From: an uncultured Gemmatimonadota bacterium
GTDB lineage: Bacteria; Gemmatimonadota; Gemmatimonadetes; Longimicrobiales; Gaopeijiaceae
Direction: 5' to 3'
Assembly: GCA_938030915.1 (NCBI GenBank)
Contig: CALHIO010000250.1
Span: 1 to 15,704 of the forward strand
DNA: 15,704 nt
Position 1 is the stretch's first letter. Each line of letters starts with the position of its first letter. The notes under the pieces are model-generated. The model was not told the origin of the DNA. It did no database searches and saw only the letters and a program-made list of their open reading frames with translations. A program made the translations under genes and the position numbers. Below, piece after piece: positions 1 through 6,390 of this stretch.

Positions 1-885
1 GCCTCGTGCAGCGGCGAACTGGAGACCGGGCCGACACCGGGCAGCCCCTCGTTTGACGGCGCGTTGGCCATGGCTCACGTCGAAACTCAGGTCGACTTCG
101 GCCCGCGCGTCCCCGGGACCGAGGGACACGCGTCGCAGCTCCGGTGGATGATCGACCTTCTGCAGGAACATACGCCGGTCGTCGCGGCCGACACCTTCGC
201 TCACGTGACGACGAAGGGAGATTCGTTGACCCTCACCAACGTCCTTGCGCGCTTCGCTCCAGAGCAGGGGCGGCGCATCGTCGTGCTCGCCCACTGGGAC
301 ACACGCCCGACCTCCGACCAGGCAGTTGATTCATCCCAGCATTCGATTCCGGTCCCGGGCGCGAATGACGGGGCTTCCGGGACGGCGATTCTGCTCGCTC
401 TGGCTCCGCTGCTCGGTGAGACGCCTCCCCCGCTGGGTGTCGATCTGCTCTTCGTCGATGGCGAGGACTATGGTCCGGGCGTCGAGGACATGCTACTTGG
501 GGCGAGGCACTATGCTGCGACCGTGCCGGATGAAGAGCGGCCGATCTATGGACTCCTGCTGGACATGGTGGGCGACGCACAGCCGAGCTTTCCGGTCGAA
601 CAGATCTCCGCGCAGTTCGCCAATCCCGTGGTGCAGAAGGTCTGGCGCGCGGCAGAACGGCTCGGGTATCGCGACTATTTTCCCACGGCCGTGGGTGAGC
701 CGCTGACCGACGATCACGTTCCCCTGATCGAGAGCGGAATCCCCACCGCGAACGTCATCGACTTCACCTACGGTCCGAACAACGCCTATTGGCATACGCC
801 GGACGACACACCCGACAAACTGAGTGCGGCGACCCTGGGGATGGTGGGCCGGGTCGTAGTGGAGCTCATCTATTCGGGAGGGTAA
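1..885 (+). CDS. M28-family metallopeptidase, glutaminyl-peptide cyclotransferase type, lipoprotein (5' end missing)
   Basis: The reading frame is open from base 1 and ends at TAA 883-885, so the gene starts outside the window. The first visible codons read A-S-C, followed by a Gly/Pro/Ser-rich stretch, as expected for the end of a lipoprotein signal with the lipidated Cys at 7-9. An internal ATG at 64 is therefore not the likely start. The fold signature is that of M28 zinc enzymes close to glutaminyl cyclase: DFGPRVPGTEGH, then AHWDTR, GANDGASG with the metal Asp, VDGEDYG with the catalytic Glu, LLDMVGD, and YWHTPDDT carrying the C-terminal metal His. Family members cyclise N-terminal Gln to pyroglutamate or act as aminopeptidases; the sequence alone does not choose between these. 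If lipidated, the enzyme would act on the periplasmic face of a membrane. A 153-base gap separates it from the nitrilase, so co-transcription is uncertain. Confidence 0.88.
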   Translation, partial: ASCSGELETGPTPGSPSFDGALAMAHVETQVDFGPRVPGTEGHASQLRWMIDLLQEHTPVVAADTFAHVTTKGDSLTLTNVLARFAPEQGRRIVVLAHWDTRPTSDQAVDSSQHSIPVPGANDGASGTAILLALAPLLGETPPPLGVDLLFVDGEDYGPGVEDMLLGARHYAATVPDEERPIYGLLLDMVGDAQPSFPVEQISAQFANPVVQKVWRAAERLGYRDYFPTAVGEPLTDDHVPLIESGIPTANVIDFTYGPNNAYWHTPDDTPDKLSAATLGMVGRVVVELIYSGG

Positions 886-1026
886 CCCGACTCGACCGGG
901 AGAGGGGAAGGCGCGCCGTCTCCGGGTAACGCGACGTCTTCTCTTGGCGGCCTGGACACCGACGCAGACATTCGAGGGCCGGAGTACACACCGTGGGCCG
1001 AAGTGATCGCCCCCATGCATCCATCC

Positions 1027-1032
1027 AGGGAG
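1027..1032 (+). promoter_or_regulatory. Ribosome binding site that decides the nitrilase start
   Basis: AGGGAG lies 6 bases before GTG 1039. The two upstream in-frame candidates, GTG 1003 and ATG 1015, have no purine-rich site at a workable distance. Confidence 0.55.
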
Positions 1033-1038
1033 CAGGAC

Positions 1039-1983
1039 GTGACTGACTCTTCCACCGTTCGCGTCGCCGCCGTCCAGGCCGCGGCATCGCCCTTCGACAA
1101 GGACGGCGCCGTGGAGACCGTATGCTCCAGGACGGCCGAGGCCGCCTCCGAGGGGGCGCGACTCGTCGTCTTCCCCGAGGCGTACGTCGGCGGATACCCG
1201 TGGGGGTTGGCGTTCGGGACCGCAGTCGGTGGGCGATCCGATGCGGGCCGTCGGGTGTTCGGCCGGTACTGGGAATCTGCGATCGACGTGCCCGGGCCCG
1301 AGGTCGATCGCATGGCGGCGGCGGCAGCGGAGGCAGGTGTCTGGCTGTGTGTTGGTGTCATCGAGCGGGACAGCACGTACAGCGCCGGGACCCTCTTCTG
1401 CACGCTTCTCTACTTCGGGCCGGATGGAGAACTCCTCGGAAAACACCGCAAGCTCAAGCCAACCGCCGCAGAGCGACTCATATGGGGCGAGGGAGACGGC
1501 AGCACGCTAACCACGATCGACACGGACTTCGGACGGGTCGGCGGTCTGATCTGCTGGGAGAACTACATGCCGCTCGCGCGCATGGCGATGTATGGCAAAG
1601 GGGTGCAGATCTATCTCGCGCCGACGGCGGATGCCCGAGATCGATGGCAGTCGACCCTGCAGCATATCGCCCTCGAGGGGCGCTGTTTCGTGCTCGGATG
1701 CAACCAGTACGTGCACCGGGACATGTATCCGGACGATCTGGAGATCGCCGGTGAGTTGGACGCCTGGCCGGAGGTGCTCAGCGCGGGGGGCACGGCCATC
1801 TACGGCCCGCTCGGTGAGGTGCTCGGGGAGCCGCTCTGGAACGAGGCCGGAGTCGTGTATGCGGATCTGGACATGAGCGCGATCCCTCGAAGTCGGTTCG
1901 ACTTCGACGTCACGGGGCACTACGCGCGTCCGGACGTCTTCCGGCTCATCGTGGACGAATCGCCGCACCCTCCGGTCGAGTAG
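1039..1983 (+). CDS. Nitrilase (carbon-nitrogen hydrolase superfamily)
   Basis: This predicts a cytoplasmic enzyme of 314 residues that hydrolyses nitriles to carboxylic acid and ammonia. The Glu-Lys-Cys triad is visible: Glu47 in FPEAYVGGYP, Lys138 in GKHRKLKPT, and Cys172 in the CWENYMPLAR motif. Cys-Trp-Glu is typical of the true nitrilase branch rather than the amidase or beta-ureidopropionase branches. Length fits the family. The frame also offers GTG 1003 and ATG 1015, but GTG 1039 is preferred. It has a good Shine-Dalgarno (AGGGAG, 1027-1032, spacing 6) and places the VRVAAVQAA strand a few residues from the N terminus, as in relatives. The gene stands alone: the next gene is convergent and no nitrile or cyanide pathway partner is visible. 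The natural substrate cannot be read from the sequence; aliphatic and aromatic nitriles are both possible. Confidence 0.9.
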   Translation: MTDSSTVRVAAVQAAASPFDKDGAVETVCSRTAEAASEGARLVVFPEAYVGGYPWGLAFGTAVGGRSDAGRRVFGRYWESAIDVPGPEVDRMAAAAAEAGVWLCVGVIERDSTYSAGTLFCTLLYFGPDGELLGKHRKLKPTAAERLIWGEGDGSTLTTIDTDFGRVGGLICWENYMPLARMAMYGKGVQIYLAPTADARDRWQSTLQHIALEGRCFVLGCNQYVHRDMYPDDLEIAGELDAWPEVLSAGGTAIYGPLGEVLGEPLWNEAGVVYADLDMSAIPRSRFDFDVTGHYARPDVFRLIVDESPHPPVE

Positions 1984-1988
1984 GGGCA

Positions 1989-2005
1989 CCGCGGGGTGGC
2001 CGCGG
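1989..2005. terminator. Candidate hairpin between convergent genes
   Basis: A perfect 6-bp GC stem, CCGCGG / CCGCGG, closes a GGTGG loop six bases after the nitrilase stop and in front of the stop of the convergent YggX-like gene. Neither strand has a T-run after the stem, so it is not a classical intrinsic terminator. It may only slow polymerase or protect 3' ends. GC-rich DNA produces such stems by chance fairly often. Confidence 0.3.
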
Positions 2006-2033
2006 ATGGCGTGAGCGAGGGTTCAGGCCCCCG

Positions 2034-2315
2034 CTACCACTCGATCGATCCCTGCTGAGACGTGTCGATGTCCTTTCCTTCTCCGCCGTCCAGGAGCACC
2101 TGCTCGATCTGCTCGTAAAGGAAGTCTCTGGACTTCTGGTCCCGCGGATCGAGCCCGTAATGATTGATGAGCAGGGTTTGATGCTGGAGCCATTCCTTCC
2201 AGCAGTTCGCGCAGATGCTGCTGACGATGCGCTCACCGAGCTCCGTCTTGAACGGGGCTTTTTCGAGGCGGGGGCCGTCGCTGCAGCGGCGGCATTCGAT
2301 GGTCTCGACGGTCAT
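2034..2315 (-). CDS. YggX-like Fe(2+)-trafficking / oxidative damage protection protein, four-cysteine variant
   Basis: This is a small cytoplasmic protein of 93 residues. The central part, from ELGERI through EWLQHQTLLINHYGL to the RDFLYEQIEQVLL helix, matches the YggX family. Members are linked to iron handling and protection of Fe-S clusters from oxidants. Canonical YggX starts with a short segment carrying one conserved Cys. Here the N terminus has Cys8-x-x-Cys11 and then Cys35-x-x-Cys38 just before the Trp of the family core, a layout that looks like a zinc-knuckle or iron-binding site. The start is ATG at 2313-2315, with an AAGGAA-type Shine-Dalgarno a few bases upstream. It is divergent from dksA across 156 bases and convergent with the nitrilase. 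The family assignment rests on the core motif; the exact function of the cysteine-bearing version is not known to me. Confidence 0.75.
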   Translation of the reverse strand: MTVETIECRRCSDGPRLEKAPFKTELGERIVSSICANCWKEWLQHQTLLINHYGLDPRDQKSRDFLYEQIEQVLLDGGEGKDIDTSQQGSIEW

Positions 2316-2471
2316 GGTTCCTTCGGGTTGGAGCGTATTGTGTGACCTACCCGTGGCAGATGCGAGCGATCCACTACACGGGAGCCATGTCGTAGACGGG
2401 CGGTTTAGGCGCCGTTAATTTCTCGAGCTTGCGTTCAAACGAGCTGAATCACTGCGTGCACGGGGCGAACC

Positions 2472-2855
2472 ATGCCTTTGAAGAAGAAAGAGCTGGAGCA
2501 TCTGGAGAAGCGTCTTCTGGACGAGAGGACTCGAGCTCGAAAAGCACTGGGCCTCTTCGACCAGCGCACCCAGGCAGATCGCGATTCGAGCGATTCGGAC
2601 ATGTCGGCCTATACCGATCACATGGCCGACCAGGGTACCGAGGCTCAGGAGAGGGAAAAGGCTGCCGCCTTCGCCACCAAGGAAGGTCGCTACCTGTACC
2701 GGCTCGAGGAGGCCCTCCGCCGCCTCTACGCCGATCCCGACAACTTCGGTGTGTGCCACACGTGCGGTGCCGACGTTGGCTTCGACCGCCTCGACGCGCT
2801 CCCCCACGCGCGATACTGCATCGACTGCAAGCGGAAGGAAGAGTCCGCGGCCTGA
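2472..2855 (+). CDS. dksA: TraR/DksA-family C4 zinc-finger transcription regulator
   Basis: The protein has 127 residues. It has an N-terminal charged helical region (about 1-85) that should form the coiled coil entering the RNA polymerase secondary channel. The coil tip region contains SDSDMSAYTDHMADQGTE, close to the YDNHPADxGTE motif of TraR/DksA relatives and unlike the DPxDRA tip of E. coli DksA. A C4 zinc finger follows, with Cys95-x-x-Cys98 and Cys116-x-x-Cys119. Known DksA proteins work with ppGpp to adjust rRNA and amino-acid promoters; whether this one responds to ppGpp is not visible. The start ATG has only a weak purine site (GGGGCGA). It ends 22 bases before the convergent ribonuclease D stop. 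The symbol is given in the broad family sense. Confidence 0.85.
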   Translation: MPLKKKELEHLEKRLLDERTRARKALGLFDQRTQADRDSSDSDMSAYTDHMADQGTEAQEREKAAAFATKEGRYLYRLEEALRRLYADPDNFGVCHTCGADVGFDRLDALPHARYCIDCKRKEESAA

Positions 2856-2875
2856 CACGCTCGATCGGCCCGCGG
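2845..2875. terminator. GC-rich hairpin spanning both stops of convergent dksA and rnd
   Basis: CCGCGGCC (2845-2852) pairs with GGCC-C-GCGG (2867-2875) with one bulged C and a 14-base loop. The element covers the dksA stop and the 22-base gap, ending just before the rnd stop on the other strand. A second perfect stem with a GAAA tetraloop, CGCGC-GAAA-GCGCG (2881-2894), follows inside the rnd 3' end. No T-run is seen, so this is at best a U-less bidirectional terminator or a 3'-end stabiliser. Confidence 0.35.
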
Positions 2876-2877
2876 GT

Positions 2878-4023
2878 TCACGCGCGCGAAAGCGCGTCCA
2901 GCAGTCTGTCGCCGGCGACCTCGACCTTCCAGCTCCGCATACCGTCGATCTCCGACAGAGCCTGAAGCGTCCTCGGCGCAGCGCGGGCGATCTCCAGGAG
3001 CACCGCGTTCGAGAGCAGCGTACCTCGGGGCAGACCGATCTCTGCGGCGGCCTCGTTCCGGACCGCTTTGAGGCGATCGACGATCGGTTCGAGCTCAGGG
3101 GGCGGCCGGCCCGGTCCTCGGCGCACGTGTTTCGGATACGGGACGAGTTCGGCCTCGTCGCGCTCTCGGACCGCCCGGAGTCGTCGCAGGAGGTCCTTTC
3201 CCTCGGCTCGCGCCAGTCCGCCGGGAAAGCCCTTGATCGCGATCAGATCCTCGACCCGTCTCGGGTGAGCGCCTACCGCCTCGATCAGTGGCGTGTCGCC
3301 CACGACGCGGAAGACGGCGCGATCCCGCTGCCGGGCGATGTGATCCCGCCACGCCAGCGCCTCTCGAATGGCGGCCACTTCACGCGCAGGTAGGTGACGC
3401 GCGCCCTTGATACGGGTCACGGGATCGAGCGTGTCTCCGTCATCGGACGGCAGGTCCGCAACCGCCTCGAGCGCGAGACATTCCTCATCGGCCCACGAGG
3501 AGCGACCCATCTCGGCGAGTTCGCCGGCAAGGATGTCGAGAAGGCGCTCGAGGTGCATCGTGTCGGACGCGGCATACTCGAGCATGCCGTCGGTGAGAGG
3601 GCGGTCCGCCCAGTCGGCCCTCTGATACTTCTTCGACAGCTTGACTCCGATCCGCGACTCGAGGAGCGACGCGAGGCCGAGGCCCTCCTCGCCCAGCAGC
3701 GCGGCATAGACCTGAGTGTCGACGAGGCCTCGAATCCGGATCCCGAGGTCGCGGCTCAGAAGACGCAGATCGAAGTCGGCTCCATGCATCACGACGGGGA
3801 GGTCGGTCCGCTCCAGTGGCTCCCGAAGGAGGTCGGAGGGATCGAACGCGAGGGGATCGATCGTCCATGTCGAGCCGAGTGCCGTGACCTGGGCCAGGCA
3901 GAGTCGATCGGAGTACCGATGAAAGCCGGCCGCTTCACAGTCGAGCGCGATGCGATCTGCGCGCCCGAGCGCGGCGACGAGTGCGTCCGCGTCTTCAAGG
4001 CGCTCGACGTGGATGTGACTCAT
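2878..4023 (-). CDS. rnd: Ribonuclease D (DEDDy 3'-5' exoribonuclease with HRDC domain)
   Basis: This is a 381-residue 3'-5' exoribonuclease, expected to trim tRNA precursors and other structured RNAs in the cytoplasm. The exonuclease domain (about 1-170) shows the DEDDy set: Asp28-x-Glu30 in ALDCEAAGFHRY, Asp85 in MHGADFDLRLL, and Tyr150-x3-Asp154 in YAASDTMHL. The residue between the first pair is Cys instead of the usual Thr, a tolerated-looking change. An HRDC domain follows (about 211-283, with the PRRVEDLIAIKGFP turn), and the region after about 300 looks like the second helical repeat of RNase D. Length is close to E. coli Rnd. The ATG at 4021-4023 starts the gene, divergent from pyruvate kinase with 162 bases between them. 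A long open frame on the plus strand runs antisense through this gene, but it has no protein-family character. Confidence 0.9.
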   Translation of the reverse strand: MSHIHVERLEDADALVAALGRADRIALDCEAAGFHRYSDRLCLAQVTALGSTWTIDPLAFDPSDLLREPLERTDLPVVMHGADFDLRLLSRDLGIRIRGLVDTQVYAALLGEEGLGLASLLESRIGVKLSKKYQRADWADRPLTDGMLEYAASDTMHLERLLDILAGELAEMGRSSWADEECLALEAVADLPSDDGDTLDPVTRIKGARHLPAREVAAIREALAWRDHIARQRDRAVFRVVGDTPLIEAVGAHPRRVEDLIAIKGFPGGLARAEGKDLLRRLRAVRERDEAELVPYPKHVRRGPGRPPPELEPIVDRLKAVRNEAAAEIGLPRGTLLSNAVLLEIARAAPRTLQALSEIDGMRSWKVEVAGDRLLDALSRA

Positions 4024-4071
4024 GCATGTGCGGCGTGGAGGGCCGGGACGAGAGAAAGAAAGCGGAGGTCA

Positions 4072-4107
4072 CCGGATCCGTCACCCCTGGAACGGGGACG
4101 GGTCCGG
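4072..4107. other. Long dyad symmetry in the rnd/pyk divergent gap
   Basis: CCGGATCCGTC-A-CCC pairs with GGGACGGGTCCGG: 14 pairs, including one G-T, with a single bulged A and a 7-base loop. It is the longest stem I found in the window. It lies between the two divergent starts, directly upstream of the candidate pyk -35. It could be an operator-like site, an rnd leader hairpin, or a chance GC-rich dyad. Confidence 0.4.
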
Positions 4108-4111
4108 GGTG

Positions 4112-4140
4112 TTGCTCCTCGTTCAGGGCAGGGCGACAAT
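4112..4140 (+). promoter_or_regulatory. Candidate promoter for the pyk group
   Basis: TTGCTC (4112-4117) and GACAAT (4135-4140) are separated by 17 bases and stand 45 bases before the pyk ATG. The matches to the sigma-70 consensus are partial (3 of 6 and 4 of 6), so this is a candidate based on spacing and position only. Confidence 0.3.
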
Positions 4141-4185
4141 TCTCGCTCGACATGCCCGCCGGCCATCTCGACACCTGGATCCAAC

Positions 4186-5604
4186 ATGCTCCGCACCAAG
4201 GTCGTTTGCACGATCGGCCCGGCCAGCTCCGACCGGGAGACCATTCTCCAGATGGTCCGTCGGGGAATGAATCTCGCCAGGGTCAACATGTCCCACGGCT
4301 CCCGCGAGGATCACGCGCGCACGATCGAGTCGGTTCGGGCCGCCGCTCGGGAGGTCGGAAAGCCGGTGGCCGTGCTCGTCGATCTGCAGGGCCCCAAGAT
4401 CCGGGTCGGCGAGCTGGCCGAGCCGATCGAACTCCACGAGGGGGACGAGGTGGTCGTCGCTCCGGAGGCGAGCGCCCGAGAAGGCGAGATCCCGACGACG
4501 TACGCTCCGCTGTCCGAGGAGATCGTCACGAACGACATCGTCCTGCTGGATGATGGCCTGCTGGAGTTCCGATGCGTTCGTACCGAGGGTGATCGAACAT
4601 TCTTCGAGGTGCTCCGTGGAGGACTGCTCAAGAGCAAGAAGGGGATCAACCTTCCCACGGTGAACGTGAAAGCTCCCTCACTCACGGAAAAGGATCTGGA
4701 GGACCTGGACTTCGCACTCGAGCAGGACGTCGAGTTCATCGGCCTCTCCTTCGTCCGGACCCCCGAGGACGTCACGGATCTGAAGCGGCGGGTCGGGAAG
4801 AGGGCGCTCGTGGTGGCGAAAATCGAGAAGGTCCAGGCGCTGCAGGCAATCGAAGAGGTCCTTGCCGCGACCGATGCCGTCATGGTCGCCCGTGGCGACC
4901 TCGGCGTCGAGCTCCCGTTCGAGCGGGTACCTCTGGCGCAGAAGCGGATCATCCAGCTCGCCAACTACCACGGCCGGCCGGTGATCACCGCGACGCAGAT
5001 GCTCGAGTCCATGATCGAAAACGCGCGACCCACGCGAGCGGAAGCCTCGGATGTCGCCAATGCGATCCTCGACGGGTCGGATGCCGTGATGCTGTCGGGC
5101 GAGACCGCGGTCGGGAAGTATCCGCTCAAGTCGCTCGAGGCCCTCGTACGCATCGGAACGGAGATCGAGCGAAGCGGCCATCTCGAACGAGGGCCTCGAT
5201 ACCTGACCGCGCCCGGTCTGCGGAAGCGGGCCGGTGCGTCGAGGCGGGAGCATGCCGTCGCCGCCGCTACGGTGGATGCAGCCACGCAGATCGGAGCCCC
5301 CGCGATCGTAGTCATCACTCGGTCCGGCTTCACGGCCCGACTGGTGTCCTCGTACCGACCATCCATGCCGGTCTTCGCGGTCACGACCGAGCGCTCGACG
5401 TACCGACAGCTCGCCGCGGTCTGGGGTGTGCACCCGGTACTCGCCGAGGACGTCGAGGTGACGTACGAGGTCCTTTCGGAGGTCGGGAAACGAGCCGTTG
5501 TGGAAAGCGGGATCGGGGAGCACGGTGGGTCCGTTGCGATCACCGCCGGCTTCCCCTTCCACGAGTCGGGGTCGACCAACAACATGCGCCTCGATCGGCT
5601 TTAG
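4186..5604 (+). CDS. pyk: Pyruvate kinase
   Basis: This glycolytic enzyme converts phosphoenolpyruvate and ADP to pyruvate and ATP. At 472 residues it has the usual bacterial length. The A domain begins with RTKVVCTIGPAS and has Arg32, Asn34 and Ser36 of the nucleotide/metal site in LARVNMSHGS. GPKIRVGE opens the B domain (about 70-165). The catalytic Lys212 and metal ligand Glu214 lie in AKIEKVQAL, followed by MVARGDLGVE and ITATQMLESM. The C-terminal allosteric domain is present to its last strand. The frame is open for another 792 bases upstream, antisense to rnd, but that part has no pyruvate kinase similarity. ATG 4186 gives the standard N terminus, although the Shine-Dalgarno (GGAT) is weak. 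It heads a tight group with the MBL-fold gene and pgi. Confidence 0.96.
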   Translation: MLRTKVVCTIGPASSDRETILQMVRRGMNLARVNMSHGSREDHARTIESVRAAAREVGKPVAVLVDLQGPKIRVGELAEPIELHEGDEVVVAPEASAREGEIPTTYAPLSEEIVTNDIVLLDDGLLEFRCVRTEGDRTFFEVLRGGLLKSKKGINLPTVNVKAPSLTEKDLEDLDFALEQDVEFIGLSFVRTPEDVTDLKRRVGKRALVVAKIEKVQALQAIEEVLAATDAVMVARGDLGVELPFERVPLAQKRIIQLANYHGRPVITATQMLESMIENARPTRAEASDVANAILDGSDAVMLSGETAVGKYPLKSLEALVRIGTEIERSGHLERGPRYLTAPGLRKRAGASRREHAVAAATVDAATQIGAPAIVVITRSGFTARLVSSYRPSMPVFAVTTERSTYRQLAAVWGVHPVLAEDVEVTYEVLSEVGKRAVVESGIGEHGGSVAITAGFPFHESGSTNNMRLDRL

Positions 5605-5607
5605 GAA
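5603..5607 (+). promoter_or_regulatory. Ribosome binding site overlapping the pyk stop
   Basis: AGGAA overlaps the pyk TAG and lies 6 bases before GTG 5614. The alternative TTG at 5608 would leave no spacing, so this site sets the start of the MBL-fold gene and suggests translational coupling to pyk. Confidence 0.55.
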
Positions 5608-5613
5608 TTGAGG

Positions 5614-6390
5614 GTGAAGCTCACCTTTCTCGGCACGGGGACGTCGTTCGGTGTGCCTGTGGTCGGCTGCGACTGCGATACGTGCACCTCGGATGATCCT
5701 CGCGACCGGCGCACGCGGCACGGGGCGGTCGTGGACCTCCCGGAAGGTCGGCTTCTGGTCGACACGCCACCGGAGCTCCGCCTACAGCTTCTCTCGGTCG
5801 GGGTGCCGTCGATCGATGCCTTGTGGCTCACGCACGATCACGCGGATCACGTGCACGGGATCGACGACGTTCGGGCCTTCACCGTTCGTGGCGATGACCT
5901 GCCGACGTGGACGGCTCCCGAATACGTCACCAGTCTCCACGAACGCTTCCGTTACATCTTCGACGAGGCGGTGCAGCCGCCGATGGGGAGCTCGAAACCC
6001 CGGATCGTGCTGAACACCTTCGAGCCGAACGTGCCCGTCAGGATTCTGGGAGAGGATGTCGTGCCCGTGCGAGTACCGCACGGTGGCCCTATGGCGTACG
6101 GGTTCCGCGTTGGCGGACTCGGGTACGTAACCGACGCCAAGATGCTCCCGGACGACGCACTCGATGTACTGCGCGGTGTGGACGTCCTCGTCCTCAATGC
6201 ACTGTGGTTCGGGCGACCTCACGGATCGCACTTCAACATCGAGGAGGCGATCGAGGCAGCCGCGCAGGTCGGGGCCCGCACCACCTTTCTCACACACCTC
6301 ACGCACCGGGTGAGGCACGAAGAACTCCTCGAGAAACTGCCGGCCGGCGTTGCTCCGGCCTACGACGGCCTCGCCGTGGAGATCGGATGA
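5614..6390 (+). CDS. MBL-fold metal-dependent hydrolase, PhnP-like (COG1235 type)
   Basis: The protein has 258 residues of the metallo-beta-lactamase fold. The N terminus KLTFLGTGTSFGVP and the cysteine set Cys19, Cys21 and Cys24 (GCDCDTC) match PhnP-type proteins, where such cysteines hold a structural zinc. The di-metal site is visible: HDHADH (74-79), His156, Asp174 and His228. A further His203/His206 pair lies in WFGRPHGSHF. E. coli PhnP cleaves ribose cyclic phosphate in phosphonate breakdown and other cyclic phosphodiesters, but no phn genes are present here. GTG 5614 is chosen over TTG 5608 because of the AGGAA site and because it yields the family's standard first residues. It lies between pyk and pgi and overlaps pgi, so the most natural reading is a phosphodiesterase acting near sugar-phosphate metabolism. 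The substrate is unknown. Confidence 0.85.
   Translation: MKLTFLGTGTSFGVPVVGCDCDTCTSDDPRDRRTRHGAVVDLPEGRLLVDTPPELRLQLLSVGVPSIDALWLTHDHADHVHGIDDVRAFTVRGDDLPTWTAPEYVTSLHERFRYIFDEAVQPPMGSSKPRIVLNTFEPNVPVRILGEDVVPVRVPHGGPMAYGFRVGGLGYVTDAKMLPDDALDVLRGVDVLVLNALWFGRPHGSHFNIEEAIEAAAQVGARTTFLTHLTHRVRHEELLEKLPAGVAPAYDGLAVEIG

Noticed and set aside
944..972. TTGGCG and GACATT with 17-base spacing as a nitrilase promoter
   Set aside because: Only 4 of 6 and 3 of 6 matches in GC-rich sequence, with nothing else to support it.
493..1446. 317-codon open frame on the minus strand opposite the M28 and nitrilase genes
   Set aside because: It spans two unrelated sense genes and the gap between them, and shows no domain or start signal.
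3394..4185. In-frame open extension that would give pyruvate kinase an extra 264 residues at the N terminus
   Set aside because: It is antisense to a well-supported ribonuclease D gene, its composition mirrors that gene, and pyruvate kinase has its complete normal N terminus at 4186.
4678..5721. 347-codon open frame on the minus strand opposite pyk
   Set aside because: Rich in Arg, Gly and Pro with no family motif. Such mirror frames are expected in high-GC genes with strong third-position bias.
5907..6386. Upstream extension of the pgi frame through the MBL-fold gene
   Set aside because: The extension is an out-of-frame shadow of the MBL-fold gene; the PGI family N terminus begins at 6387/6390.
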